Shown here piece by piece: positions 17,105 through 25,391 of a stretch of 64,000 nt of DNA (positions are counted from its first letter, which is position 1; the number at the start of each line of letters is the position of its first letter). The stretch lies in the NCBI RefSeq assembly GCF_029392095.1, contig NZ_CP113930.1, forward strand, positions 1,747,001 through 1,811,000, read 5' to 3'. Position numbers and translations under genes: made by a program. The DNA is from Lactobacillus sp. ESL0700 (lineage in GTDB: Bacteria; Bacillota; Bacilli; Lactobacillales; Lactobacillaceae). The notes under the pieces are model-generated. The model was given only the letters and a program-made list of their open reading frames with translations, was not told where the DNA came from and did no database searches.

Positions 17105-17944
17105 CTAAAATAATGTGTTTGGTCGTCTACTTGAAAGATAGACAGTATGGTGGTCATCTTGAATTAACGGCTGCTCAAGGAGCTTGGCCAAACACTGGCC
17201 ATAGCGAGCATGACTCTTATCCAAGACAGACTGATAAACATCTCTGAGAGACGATGTATTTAATGTTGGATGCGGGTGAAAATAGGCACGCTTATCAAGT
17301 AGTGACTTGCCTGTCGTGCGCCGCACCTGCCAACCTAAAGAAGACTCTAAGTGACTACTGCCAAGCTTGTACATGGCATGGTTATAATATAAGCTGCTAT
17401 AGACCTGCGTACTGATATAACGCGTGCAATCTGTAAACGTAAAGGTGTACGTCATTCCTTGGCATGTCACCGTATTAAAGGCAATAGCCGACTTGCCAAG
17501 AGAACGAAAATTAGCCATGTGATGCAGCGCCACCCAGTCAGTATCGCCAGTTGTGTAGCCATGCATGGAAAAGTAGGCACGTTTGCCAGTCGCAATCACA
17601 TAATGTGATCTCTGGTTAAGCCAGTTAGCAAACTCACGTTGAAACTCTAGCCCACCTAATAGGTTATTTTGCGTAAAAGCATTAATTAACGACCGACTGC
17701 TGCTGGTGCACAAAACAATCCCTTTTTGTAGGTCAAAAATCGCACTTTTATACTTATTTAACAGTGGCTGTTTTTGAAATTGGTAAATGGCAAGAGTATT
17801 CTCGTTCACCTGATATTTGGCATCTTCTACCACATACCCGCTTAATTCCGGCGATTGCACCTCCTTTTGCAACTTAGCCTTCGACCAGTTACGGTACTTC
17901 TTAGCAGTTGGTAAGCACCAACCTTGATTTGTCGTTTCAGGCAA
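17105..17944 (-). CDS. comK: ComK-like competence regulator
   Basis: This protein of about 279 residues resembles ComK, the master competence activator of Bacillus. Matching segments are SAIFDLQKGIVLCTSSSRSL (ComK: Cys-Ser-Ser-x-x-x-Arg region), RAYFSMHGYTTGDTDWVAL (ComK: FLFPTLSSTRPQCGWI region) and VTCQGMTYTFTFTDCTRYIS before VYSSLYYN. It is about 85 residues longer than Bacillus ComK. The open frame begins with ATG at 17959, but that ATG is fused to GGAGGA. A TTG at 17944 sits 7 nt after this ribosome site, so TTG is proposed as the real start. TATAAT lies upstream, with a 10-bp inverted repeat (ATTTTAGTAT / ATACTAAAAT) around it. Confidence 0.7.
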   Translation of the reverse strand: MPETTNQGWCLPTAKKYRNWSKAKLQKEVQSPELSGYVVEDAKYQVNENTLAIYQFQKQPLLNKYKSAIFDLQKGIVLCTSSSRSLINAFTQNNLLGGLEFQREFANWLNQRSHYVIATGKRAYFSMHGYTTGDTDWVALHHMANFRSLGKSAIAFNTVTCQGMTYTFTFTDCTRYISTQVYSSLYYNHAMYKLGSSHLESSLGWQVRRTTGKSLLDKRAYFHPHPTLNTSSLRDVYQSVLDKSHARYGQCLAKLLEQPLIQDDHHTVYLSSRRPNTLF

Positions 17945-18030
17945 ATTAATGTCCTCCATAATAATATATTTTAGTATTTATATACTTATATAATTATACT
18001 AAAATTGTTATCGCTTTCATAGAGGAAAAT

Positions 18031-18064
18031 AAAAAATAGCCAAAGTTTTTACGCTTTGGCTATT
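18031..18064 (-). terminator. Terminator of Panacea operon
   Basis: AATAGCCAAAG pairs with CTTTGGCTATT around an 8-nt loop, with T6 on the reverse strand. It overlaps the stop codon of the membrane partner gene. Confidence 0.8.
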
Positions 18065-19142
18065 AGAGTGCTTTGGTTATACAAGCTCCGATTATACAAA
18101 TAATTAAAATAAATACTAATATTTTTAAAACAGTCCAGAATGGGTGGCGCTGCCAACAATGCTCTCTCTCATCAAAGTCAATAGATATTTTACCTGTAAT
18201 CATCGCAATTGATTCCATTAAAAATGACATTAAGCAAAAGATAATTATGCCAAAAATAGTAAGAATAATGCCACCACGCCACAAATTAGCTTTAGTTGTA
18301 AGTTGCTTTACTACTATGGCAGAAATTTTAACCCCACCAAACAGTGTGAAAATTATTGCCGCAAAAATTCCTAAGATTGTTATAAAGTCACCATAAATAG
18401 AACTCTTAATGGCTTCGATTTTTTTAATACTGTTATCTATTTTTGTGGTCCTATCTTGTTGCTTTTTAAACTGCTTATCTTGTGCAATGCTTTGCTCTTT
18501 AAGTTGAGCTTTGAGCATATCATTTTTTTCTTCAAAATTTTGAAATTGTCCATAAATCATTGCAGTTTGTTGACTGATAGTATCTCTTTGCCTATCATTT
18601 TGCTCTTTAAGTTGAATTTTGAGCTTATCATTTTTTTCTTCAAAATTTTGAAATTGTTTCTCAATCATTGCAGTTTGCTGATTAATAGTATTACTTTGTT
18701 CAGCAAGCTGATCAGCTAGTTGCTTATATAAGCTTTTTAATTGCTTATCTGCCAGTTTAATATCTTCAGATACCTTAATTAATATTTCATAGCAAGCTGT
18801 TATATTATCGCCACTAGCAACATTGCTTTTAATGCTCTCACTGATTGCATGATCAAATTTATAAAAGAAGCTTTCCATTCCAGCTGTATTTGCATTAATT
18901 TCATTACCATACATAATCCTTGTGATTTCCGAGTAAGGTATAAAATCAACTTTGATATCTTTTATCGACTCATATAATTCTTTAAAATCATTATCAAATT
19001 TAGAATCATTAATAATATCAACTGAATACTTGCCATCAATGGCATACTTTATCATATTAGACAATTGTTTTAAAAAAATTTTATAATTTTTATTATATTC
19101 AAAATTTAAATAATTTAATGCATCTTCTTTTTTAGTGGCCAT
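18063..19142 (-). CDS. Coiled-coil membrane protein, putative Panacea-linked toxin
   Basis: A 359-residue protein of unknown family. Residues 1-125 are soluble and Lys/Asp-rich. Residues about 125-235 form a long heptad coiled coil containing a near-identical tandem duplication of about 38 residues (QQTAMIEKQFQNFEEKNDKL then QQTAMIYGQFQNFEEKNDML). The C-terminal third has three hydrophobic membrane segments (FITILGIFAAIIFTLFGGV, GIILTIFGIIIFCLMSFLM, LKILVFILIICIIGACI). It starts 11 bp after the Panacea-domain gene, the arrangement of PanA-PanT toxin-antitoxin operons, some of which have membrane-acting toxins. The toxin role is inferred from context. The base composition is notably AT-rich. 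Confidence 0.65.
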   Translation of the reverse strand: MATKKEDALNYLNFEYNKNYKIFLKQLSNMIKYAIDGKYSVDIINDSKFDNDFKELYESIKDIKVDFIPYSEITRIMYGNEINANTAGMESFFYKFDHAISESIKSNVASGDNITACYEILIKVSEDIKLADKQLKSLYKQLADQLAEQSNTINQQTAMIEKQFQNFEEKNDKLKIQLKEQNDRQRDTISQQTAMIYGQFQNFEEKNDMLKAQLKEQSIAQDKQFKKQQDRTTKIDNSIKKIEAIKSSIYGDFITILGIFAAIIFTLFGGVKISAIVVKQLTTKANLWRGGIILTIFGIIIFCLMSFLMESIAMITGKISIDFDEREHCWQRHPFWTVLKILVFILIICIIGACITKAL

Positions 19143-19153
19143 ACTAATCCTAT

Positions 19154-19582
19154 TTACTTAACAGCAACATCTTCTAAACTATACGGAATATTACTAGTCC
19201 ATCGATAAATCTTATCTTTATTTTTTTGCCAAAATGGCTCCTCATGTGATTCATTCACCAATTTAAAAGGATTTTCATGTAATCTTTTTAAAATATCATC
19301 ATTCAATGGATCAAGTTCTGAAGTATCAACGCCATCTTCAATTATTGGATCAGAGCTGTAGACGCTGTACTGCACATAAATAGATCTTACAACTGGACCA
19401 TATTTCCACACTTGAAAGGGTTCATCATAAGTTTTGCCAATAACTTCTTGACTTAATAAATCATTCCGAATGGCATCCTTAAGCACAAAATACATAACTT
19501 TTTGTAATTGCAAGTTAGTTACAAGTAAATCCCTTTGATCAGCTACATAAAGTATTTGATTTGCTAAATCCATCATTGTCAT
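19154..19582 (-). CDS. Panacea (SocA/DUF4065) domain antitoxin-like protein
   Basis: This 142-residue protein is a full-length Panacea domain, formerly DUF4065 or SocA-like. Characteristic pieces are LQLQKVMYFVLKDAI near residues 24-38, the FQVWKYGPVVRSIYVQY block near 56-72, and the C-terminal helix. Panacea proteins neutralise diverse toxins encoded next to them. Here it is the first gene of a two-gene operon with a coiled-coil membrane protein. The preceding 270 bp are AT-rich and contain the promoter. Confidence 0.8.
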   Translation of the reverse strand: MTMMDLANQILYVADQRDLLVTNLQLQKVMYFVLKDAIRNDLLSQEVIGKTYDEPFQVWKYGPVVRSIYVQYSVYSSDPIIEDGVDTSELDPLNDDILKRLHENPFKLVNESHEEPFWQKNKDKIYRWTSNIPYSLEDVAVK

Positions 19583-19856
19583 GATAACTCTCTCCTGACA
19601 CGAAAATTATATTTTATATGAATAATTATACACGTTATACACATTAAGTACGAACAATTTTTAATCTAATAATCAAGTATTATAGTTTAGACTGTCTAAT
19701 TTTAAACATTTTTCTTGTTTCGTCACTATAATTTTCCTACCACAAAAGGCAGTGACTAAGTTACTACCTTTTACTTAACAAAATAATACAATACTTATCT
19801 TTAATAAAATTAATTTGAGTGGCAAGTACAATTACATGTTGTTCAAAAAATTTATA
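19583..19856. other. AT-rich intergenic region
   Basis: The region holds the promoter side of the Panacea operon and the left edge of the toxin-like repeat array. No gene or strong hairpin was recognised, except a short plus-strand stretch at 19736-19773 resembling an incomplete terminator (CACAAAAGGCAGTGAC...ACTACCTTT). Confidence 0.4.
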
Positions 19857-19941
19857 AAGACAACTAAACAATCAATTTGCTATAATATTTAAGACGTAGA
19901 AAAGTTAAAAGACGGTTTACTACCTGTGAGTGAAAGGACTG

Positions 19942-20001
19942 ATGCCTATGAGCATGAGTGGATTCATACTCCAATCTATTGTAAGAAAGGAGGACAGGTA
20001 G
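19942..20001 (+). CDS. Leader peptide of toxin-like unit A
   Basis: This 19-residue ORF, MPMSMSGFILQSIVRKEDR, has a good ribosome site (GAAAGG 4-5 nt before ATG). Its stop TAG at 19999-20001 directly abuts the TTG start of the hydrophobic peptide, and its last codons contain that peptide's Shine-Dalgarno (AAGGAGG). Leader translation would expose or deliver ribosomes to the second start, like mok and hok. It is conserved in six copies, which supports function. Confidence 0.6.
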   Translation: MPMSMSGFILQSIVRKEDR

Positions 20002-20157
20002 TTGGAAATCATTTTGGCTCTGGTGCTAATTTTCGCTATTAGCTTAGTAGGATTAGCATTTAGATTAGCCAAAATAAAGCAGTACCAACTTTTAGCGGTA
20101 GTGATAATAAATATACTGCCACTAGTAGTTGAACTGCTAAGAAGTTTGCTCAATTAA
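20002..20157 (+). CDS. Small hydrophobic peptide A, putative type I toxin
   Basis: This 51-residue peptide has two membrane segments: a first helix (IILALVLIFAISLVGLAF), a short basic turn (RLAKIKQYQ), then a second helix (LLAVVIINILPLVVELLRSLL). The TTG start at 20002 has AAAGGAGG 7-8 nt upstream. The product differs from the five other copies by conservative changes only, and all six copies are exactly 51 codons, so the frame is under selection. Membrane-depolarising toxin function is inferred from architecture; no named family was recognised. Confidence 0.7.
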   Translation: MEIILALVLIFAISLVGLAFRLAKIKQYQLLAVVIINILPLVVELLRSLLN

Positions 20158-20258
20158 TTTTGAGCAAACAAATACCGTCTTGATCTACCAGGAAAAGGAC
20201 GGTTAATTGTAATCTAATTTTATTCTGGTAGTAAATCACTTCTAAATGATCTACGTCA

Positions 20259-20287
20259 GGGAGTTGTGTTACCAGCGCAGCTCCTTT
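20259..20287 (+). terminator. Terminator of unit A
   Basis: A GGGAG...CTCC hairpin is followed by TTTTT. It lies just after the CTACGTC fold-back element. Confidence 0.7.
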
Positions 20288-20413
20288 TTCATTACAGAGT
20301 TAGTTTAACACGAAAACATAAAATTATAAAGACAAACGATAAAACGTTTTGTTATAATATTCAAGACGTAGAAAAGTTAAAAGACGGTTTACTACCTGTG
20401 AGTGAAAGGACTG

Positions 20414-20473
20414 ATGCCTATGAGCATGAGTGGATTCATACTCCAATCTATTGTAAGAAAGGAGGACAGGTAG
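20414..20473 (+). CDS. Leader peptide of toxin-like unit B
   Basis: The 19-residue leader is identical to that of unit A, with the same ribosome site and the same TAG stop abutting the next TTG start. See unit A for the reasoning. Confidence 0.6.
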   Translation: MPMSMSGFILQSIVRKEDR

Positions 20474-20629
20474 TTGGAAATCATTTTGGCTCTGGTGCTA
20501 ATTTTCGCTATTAGTTTAGTAGGATTAGCATTTAAGCTCGCTAAAATGAGGCAGAATCAATTGTTAGCGGTAGTTATAATAAATCTATTGCCACTAGTAG
20601 TTGAACTGCTAAGAAGTTTGCTCAATTAA
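20474..20629 (+). CDS. Small hydrophobic peptide B, putative type I toxin
   Basis: This second tandem copy of the 51-residue peptide differs from copy A by a few residues: FKLAKMRQNQ replaces FRLAKIKQYQ in the turn, and NLLP replaces NILP. The first helix is unchanged. The 5' element GGTTTACTACC at 20386-20396 is the perfect 11-nt complement of GGTAGTAAACC at 20696-20706, and GACGTAG at 20365-20371 complements CTACGTC at 20720-20726. Confidence 0.7.
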   Translation: MEIILALVLIFAISLVGLAFKLAKMRQNQLLAVVIINLLPLVVELLRSLLN

Positions 20630-20726
20630 TTTTGAGCAAACAAATACCGTCTTGAACTACTGAGAAAAAGACGGCTTGCTAAGCATGTTATTTCAGGTAG
20701 TAAACCACTTTTAGTGGTACTACGTC

Positions 20727-20758
20727 AAGGAGTTGTGTTGGCGCACAGCTCCTTTTTT
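20727..20758 (+). terminator. Terminator of unit B
   Basis: An AAGGAGTTGTG / CACAGCTCCTT stem with one G-U pair is followed by T6. It closes the second unit. Confidence 0.8.
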
Positions 20759-20852
20759 ATTACAAAGATAGTTTAACACGAAAACTAAAATTTATAAAGA
20801 CAAGACTAGCCTTACTTTCGAGGAGTGACCATTAATTATATTTAAAAATAAC

Positions 20853-20879
20853 AAAAAAGACAGCGACTAAATCGCTGTC
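20853..20879 (-). terminator. Terminator of SLAP protein gene
   Basis: GACAGCGA and TCGCTGTC arms are followed on the reverse strand by T6, 25 bp after the stop codon of the 731-residue surface protein. Confidence 0.8.
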
Positions 20880-20903
20880 TTGATATGATGTAATCTTATT
20901 TAA

Positions 20904-23099
20904 TTATTTTAGGTTATTTAACCAAGTAAAATCACCATTTTGTAAACTGTTATAAATGTCCTTCAGATTTTGAATTTGAGCTGGATCTTGAGCAACTTTT
21001 TGGTTCAAATCTTCAAGACTATGTAGAATATTTACAAGTTGAGTCTTAATGCCTTTACCCTCAAGGTTAGAAGCAACTGCCCGCAAATCTTTGTAAATAG
21101 CTTTAATAGCGTCTATCTCTGAACAATTTTGTCCTGTTAAGTGTGCCATAGCAACATCATTTAAGAAGGTATTTGAATCTGGCAAGTTTTCAATATTACC
21201 AAGTGCATCATTTATTGCAGTATTAATTGCAGCAGTATCAATTTGAGCTGTTGTTAATGCATCAAGTGCATGATAAATATTTACCAAATCTGCGTGAGTT
21301 AACTTAGCAAGACCTTTAGCCTTATTAATGGTTTCATCTGTACCAGAGTAGTTTTCTAAGCAATCATCTAAGTCCTTCAAATCATTGAATAATTTAGACT
21401 CATCAGCCTTTAACGTAGTATTAATATGTGCAGTATCAGCCAACAACTTTTCTAGATTAGTCTTGACACCTTTACCTTGCAGTTTATTGGCAATATCCTT
21501 AGTAGCAGTATAAATTGTGCTAAAGTTACCCAACACACTTTGAACATCATCGTCTCCGATATGATCAATTTCATTTAATTTTGACCAATCAAAGTTAGAT
21601 GGCAATTCCTTGGTAGCACTGATAATAACTTTAATATCATTCTTGATACTTTGATAATCAGCTGGTGAAACTTCACTCTTAATGGCTTCTAGATCATGAT
21701 AGATATTTGATAAGTCTGGATGCAAGCCTTGTGCAAGTTCTTTAATATCTTTACGAACTCTACTTGTTCCTGCGTCAATATTTTCTAATGCAGCATAAAC
21801 ATTCTTAAGGTTTTGAATTTGACCTGGATCTAATTGTTGATCTACTTTTTCAAGTCCATGTAAAACATTCACAAGATCAGTCTTCACGCCAGCTCCCTCA
21901 AGCTTCTTAGCAATATCTAATGCTTCATTCAAAATTGGTGTTACCTTTGAAATCATATCACTAGTATTTGTCCAAGTAGTTGGTAAAGCCTTAATCTTAG
22001 CTAATACGTCCTTAATATCATTCTTGATAGCTTGATATTTAGGATCCTTTAATTTGCTACTTAAATCACTTAGACCATGATAAATCTCTGTCATGCCTGG
22101 ACGAACAGCACTAGCTACAGAAGCAGCTGAAGTAGATGCTACAGATGAATTCTTAACTACATATACTGTAATTGTTTGTAAGCTATCTTTAAACTTCAAG
22201 TTCTCAAAGCCCTGCTTCTTACTGCCCAATTCAGTTGCTGTTGCTAATCTATATTGTCCCATTGAATTTACTTTAATCATTGAATCAAAGATCTTATTGT
22301 CGACACTTTCACCAACCTGATGACCATCAGATTTAACTTCCCCATTAATAGCTACTGCTTTTCCATCTGGATCAGTAATCGTTGCATCTTTATCATCTAA
22401 AGTCTTAAAATTTACTGTAATATCCTTAGCAGTTACTACAGGTGCTGGTGTCGGAGTACTTGATGAACCAGTTGATCCACCATTACTTGGAGCTGTTGGC
22501 TTAGTAGGTTCAGTTGGTGTTGTTGGTACTACAGCAGTTTCTACATTAGCTGCAACAACATACTTACCATTACCTAGATAATAATACTTCTTACCTTTAA
22601 TGATCTTAGTTCCGTATGTCTTAATTCTCTTACTCTTCTTTAAGACTTTCTTACCAACACGTTTACCTTTGCCATTGTAAATGTATGAGTTCTTCTTAAG
22701 AGTTATAGTCGTAGCAGCAATAACATTCTTAACTAAAATGTAACGGCCCTTGCCTAACTTATAGTACTTCTTACCTTTGATAGTCTTGGTACCATAAACT
22801 TTAACTAACTTGCCCTTTTTAATTGTCGAGCCAGTCTTCTTGCCTTTTTTGTTATATACAGCCGAAGTCTTCTTAATTACAACTGACTTAGCCTTAACAG
22901 CTTTCTTCTTAGCAGTCTTAGCTTCAACAACTGAAGTAGTTACACTCGGGTTAACATTAGAAGCAAATGCCAAACCACCTAAAACACTACCAGCAGCAAT
23001 TGTAGTCACCAATAAATTGCGAGCAGACTTATGAAGCTTTCCACTCTTTAAAGCTTTGGAAACATCTTTTTGTAATTTCCGTTTACTATTAAAATTCAC
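20904..23099 (-). CDS. Surface protein with N-terminal SLAP and helical repeats
   Basis: This 731-residue exported protein begins with a long signal region (LLVTTIAAGSVLGGLAF near 30-46). Two SLAP repeats follow at the N-terminal side, about 65-185 (VIKKTSAVYNKKGKK, TLKKNSYIYNGKGKR). A Pro/Thr/Ser linker spans about 188-220, then a small beta domain to about 325. The rest, about 330-731, is almost all helical and built of three related modules. Each module has an IYHxL or LHxLE segment, YQxIKNDI-type helices and a GxGxKTxLVxxLHxLE segment. SLAP at the N-terminus is unusual: most lactobacilli SLAP proteins carry it at the C-terminus. An adhesive or wall-structuring role is inferred. Confidence 0.8.
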   Translation of the reverse strand: MNFNSKRKLQKDVSKALKSGKLHKSARNLLVTTIAAGSVLGGLAFASNVNPSVTTSVVEAKTAKKKAVKAKSVVIKKTSAVYNKKGKKTGSTIKKGKLVKVYGTKTIKGKKYYKLGKGRYILVKNVIAATTITLKKNSYIYNGKGKRVGKKVLKKSKRIKTYGTKIIKGKKYYYLGNGKYVVAANVETAVVPTTPTEPTKPTAPSNGGSTGSSSTPTPAPVVTAKDITVNFKTLDDKDATITDPDGKAVAINGEVKSDGHQVGESVDNKIFDSMIKVNSMGQYRLATATELGSKKQGFENLKFKDSLQTITVYVVKNSSVASTSAASVASAVRPGMTEIYHGLSDLSSKLKDPKYQAIKNDIKDVLAKIKALPTTWTNTSDMISKVTPILNEALDIAKKLEGAGVKTDLVNVLHGLEKVDQQLDPGQIQNLKNVYAALENIDAGTSRVRKDIKELAQGLHPDLSNIYHDLEAIKSEVSPADYQSIKNDIKVIISATKELPSNFDWSKLNEIDHIGDDDVQSVLGNFSTIYTATKDIANKLQGKGVKTNLEKLLADTAHINTTLKADESKLFNDLKDLDDCLENYSGTDETINKAKGLAKLTHADLVNIYHALDALTTAQIDTAAINTAINDALGNIENLPDSNTFLNDVAMAHLTGQNCSEIDAIKAIYKDLRAVASNLEGKGIKTQLVNILHSLEDLNQKVAQDPAQIQNLKDIYNSLQNGDFTWLNNLK

Positions 23100-23361
23100 T
23101 TTTTTAAACCTCCATATTAATACTAAACATGTACATTACCTCATAGTCTATCTTATTACTTTTACATTAAAAATCAATAGTGCGCTTACATTTTGTGGAA
23201 GAATTTTGTTATTTAATTCTAATATATCAGTCTAAATAAGGCTTATATCTAAACAGTTATGCAGGCATATCAGGTTAATAACTTTATACATAAAGTTATT
23301 TAATTTATTTATCAGACTTAAGTGTCGTTTATAAATTTACTTTACCAATAAATAATTCAAC
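23100..23361. other. Intergenic, promoter side of SLAP protein gene
   Basis: AT-rich leader and promoter region of the 731-residue surface protein. No further gene was recognised. Confidence 0.5.
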
Positions 23362-23391
23362 AAAAAAAGCGATGAAAATCATCGCTTTTTC
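23362..23391 (-). terminator. Terminator of S-layer gene
   Basis: AAAAAGCGATGA and its complement around a short loop are followed by T7 on the reverse strand; it lies 23 bp after the S-layer gene stop. Confidence 0.9.
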
Positions 23392-23414
23392 TTAAATTGG
23401 ATTCAATAAATCAA

Positions 23415-25391
23415 TTATTTAACGATATCAGCGTTAACAACCTTGATATATTGCTTCTTACCAATTCTGTAGTACTTTTGACCATTCTTGAAAGTAAATG
23501 AAGAACCGTAAACAGTTACAGTTGAACCCTTCAATAACTTCTTGTGGTTAGCACGTTTCTTGCTTGTCTTGTAGATGTATGAGTTGTGGTTCAAAGTTAC
23601 CTTGTAACCATCAACGTTACCAGCATCGATGTATTCACCATCTGCAACTTGGTAAGCTTCAGTGCCATCGTTCAACTTAGTCTTGTCACCGTAAACAGTA
23701 GTGTTAGTGTATGAACTAATCTTCTTAGTACCTACACGCTTGTGATCTTTGTTGTAAACGTAAGCATTGTGCATAACAGTTACAGTAGTTTGTTTTGCAG
23801 GCTTGAATGAACCATCAACATATTGCGATTCAATATATTGATTAGAATTTGCACCATTAATACGTACATACTTCTTACCATCAATAGTAGTTGCATTTCC
23901 ATAGATAGCTACTTGAGTACCGTTAGCAACAGTGGTGTTAGTCTTAGTTACTACATTACCATCAATAGTATATACAGGAACATCACTGTCTGATTGAACA
24001 GTCTTGTAAGTAGCGTTTAAATCACCAACAACAATGTTGTAAGTTGCAGTAGTAGTGTATCCGTTAGGGTTAGTTGCACTCAAAGTTACAGGATAAATAC
24101 CAGCAACTTTACTGTTAACCTTGCTTGAATCAACACTTAAGCCAATAGCATTAGCTGATTTCTTAGAAACTTGAGCAGTAAATACGCTCTTAATTGCGGC
24201 TTCATCAACATTACCATTAACTGGAATGTTACCAACACCTAATTTCTTTTGGTTAGCCTTTGATAAATTAAATACTTTATTGGTTGATGTGCCATCAACA
24301 CTTACAGTACCATCAGCACTTACAATACCACCATTAACAATATGTTCAGCAGTTGCACCAGATTGGTTAATTACTGGGAAAAGATCTTTGTCATTAACAT
24401 TTGATTTAAGAACAAAAGTCAAAGTATTGGTCTTACCATTTCTTGCGCTAACAGTAAACTTAACTGGAACATCGCCAGCAGGAGCATCAAAGGTATTGCC
24501 ACTCTTAACAGTAACCTTTTGAGCCTTAAGTGCATTAGTAATTATTGCAGTAATATGTGACTTGTCCCAAGCACCAACTACATTGGTAGTATCATTAACA
24601 CCAGTTGCATCTACTTTTCTACCAAAGTGATCAAAGACATATTGAGCAATGGTATCAATTGAGTTGTTAGTTGCAGCTAATTTAGTGTAATTAGCAGTAG
24701 AAACTACTGCACCTGCTGCAAGGTCGTTACCAGAATTATCTACTAATTCACCAGCAACAGTGCCAGTAGCCTTTACATAAAACCAAGGTGTACCTTGTGA
24801 TTTATCTGGAACAGTAAATGGATCACTGATGATGTTATGCTGTTCACCCATTTCCTTACTGGTAATGTTGCCGTATTCACTTGCAACAATATTTGTCTTA
24901 CCAAACAAGTTGTACTTCTTACCAGGTGTCAAGCCGCTAACAGTAACATTTGGAGTTACTGCAACATAACTATTACCAGCGGTAAGCTTTTGAACAGCAT
25001 TGTCCTTACTGTAGTGACCATATCCAATTACAGTGTGTCCATCAGCACCAACAGTTTGACCAGCATCATTTAACTTGAAAATGTATGTAGGACCATTATC
25101 AACTTTTGGTGTACCAACAGTTCCAGTAATAGTTGCTTTAATAGCAGAAGCATCCATTCCGTCAGTTAATGAACTTGAATCAACAACTGAAGTAAAGAGA
25201 ATGTCGTTAGCTTGAGTATCGGTTGAGCCAGCAACACTACCATTTGTACCAGTAACTGAAATAGCACCAGTAGATGCATTTGCAGTACTTGTTGTATCAG
25301 CTGAAACAGCTGTAACAGCACTAGCAGCAACTGGAGCAACAGCTAATAAAGCAGCAGCAGCAGCGCTAACAATTCTATAATTTTTCTTCAT
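23415..25391 (-). CDS. slpA: S-layer protein with C-terminal SLAP repeats
   Basis: This 658-residue exported protein has a signal peptide ending near VTAVSA (about residue 31). A Thr/Val/Asn-rich self-assembly region of about 430 residues follows, almost without Cys. Three SLAP repeats at the C-terminus (about 475-655; segments VPVYTIDGNVV, MHNAYVYNKDHKRVG, LNHNSYIYKTSKKR) bind wall polymers. Composition, size and domain order match SlpA-type S-layer proteins of the L. acidophilus group, though the assembly region is divergent. The ATG at 25391 has AAGGAGG 9 nt upstream. A consensus promoter and a leader of about 190 nt precede it, as expected for a very highly expressed gene. Confidence 0.85.
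   Translation of the reverse strand: MKKNYRIVSAAAAALLAVAPVAASAVTAVSADTTSTANASTGAISVTGTNGSVAGSTDTQANDILFTSVVDSSSLTDGMDASAIKATITGTVGTPKVDNGPTYIFKLNDAGQTVGADGHTVIGYGHYSKDNAVQKLTAGNSYVAVTPNVTVSGLTPGKKYNLFGKTNIVASEYGNITSKEMGEQHNIISDPFTVPDKSQGTPWFYVKATGTVAGELVDNSGNDLAAGAVVSTANYTKLAATNNSIDTIAQYVFDHFGRKVDATGVNDTTNVVGAWDKSHITAIITNALKAQKVTVKSGNTFDAPAGDVPVKFTVSARNGKTNTLTFVLKSNVNDKDLFPVINQSGATAEHIVNGGIVSADGTVSVDGTSTNKVFNLSKANQKKLGVGNIPVNGNVDEAAIKSVFTAQVSKKSANAIGLSVDSSKVNSKVAGIYPVTLSATNPNGYTTTATYNIVVGDLNATYKTVQSDSDVPVYTIDGNVVTKTNTTVANGTQVAIYGNATTIDGKKYVRINGANSNQYIESQYVDGSFKPAKQTTVTVMHNAYVYNKDHKRVGTKKISSYTNTTVYGDKTKLNDGTEAYQVADGEYIDAGNVDGYKVTLNHNSYIYKTSKKRANHKKLLKGSTVTVYGSSFTFKNGQKYYRIGKKQYIKVVNADIVK

Larger units (their letters stand above)
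19857..20758 (+). repeat. Two tandem 472-bp toxin-like units
   Basis: Two near-identical units each hold a promoter (AAGACA, 18 bp, TATAAT at 19881-19886 and 20353-20358), a 5' GACGTAG...GGTTTACTACC element and a 19-codon leader. A 51-codon hydrophobic peptide follows, then an ACCGTC/GACGGT hairpin, the complement of the 5' element (GGTAGTAAA...CTACGTC), and an intrinsic terminator. Four further copies in opposite orientation lie at 50.6-52.5 kb. On the opposite strand an extended -10 (TGTTAAACT) near each unit end could start a convergent antisense RNA ending at the GACGGT hairpin. Confidence 0.8.

Noticed and set aside
20266..20514. 82-codon open frame over toxin-like unit B
   Set aside because: It spans the upstream unit's terminator, the promoter and the leader in another frame. 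Its coding pattern is explained by the 19-codon leader and the TTG-start peptide.
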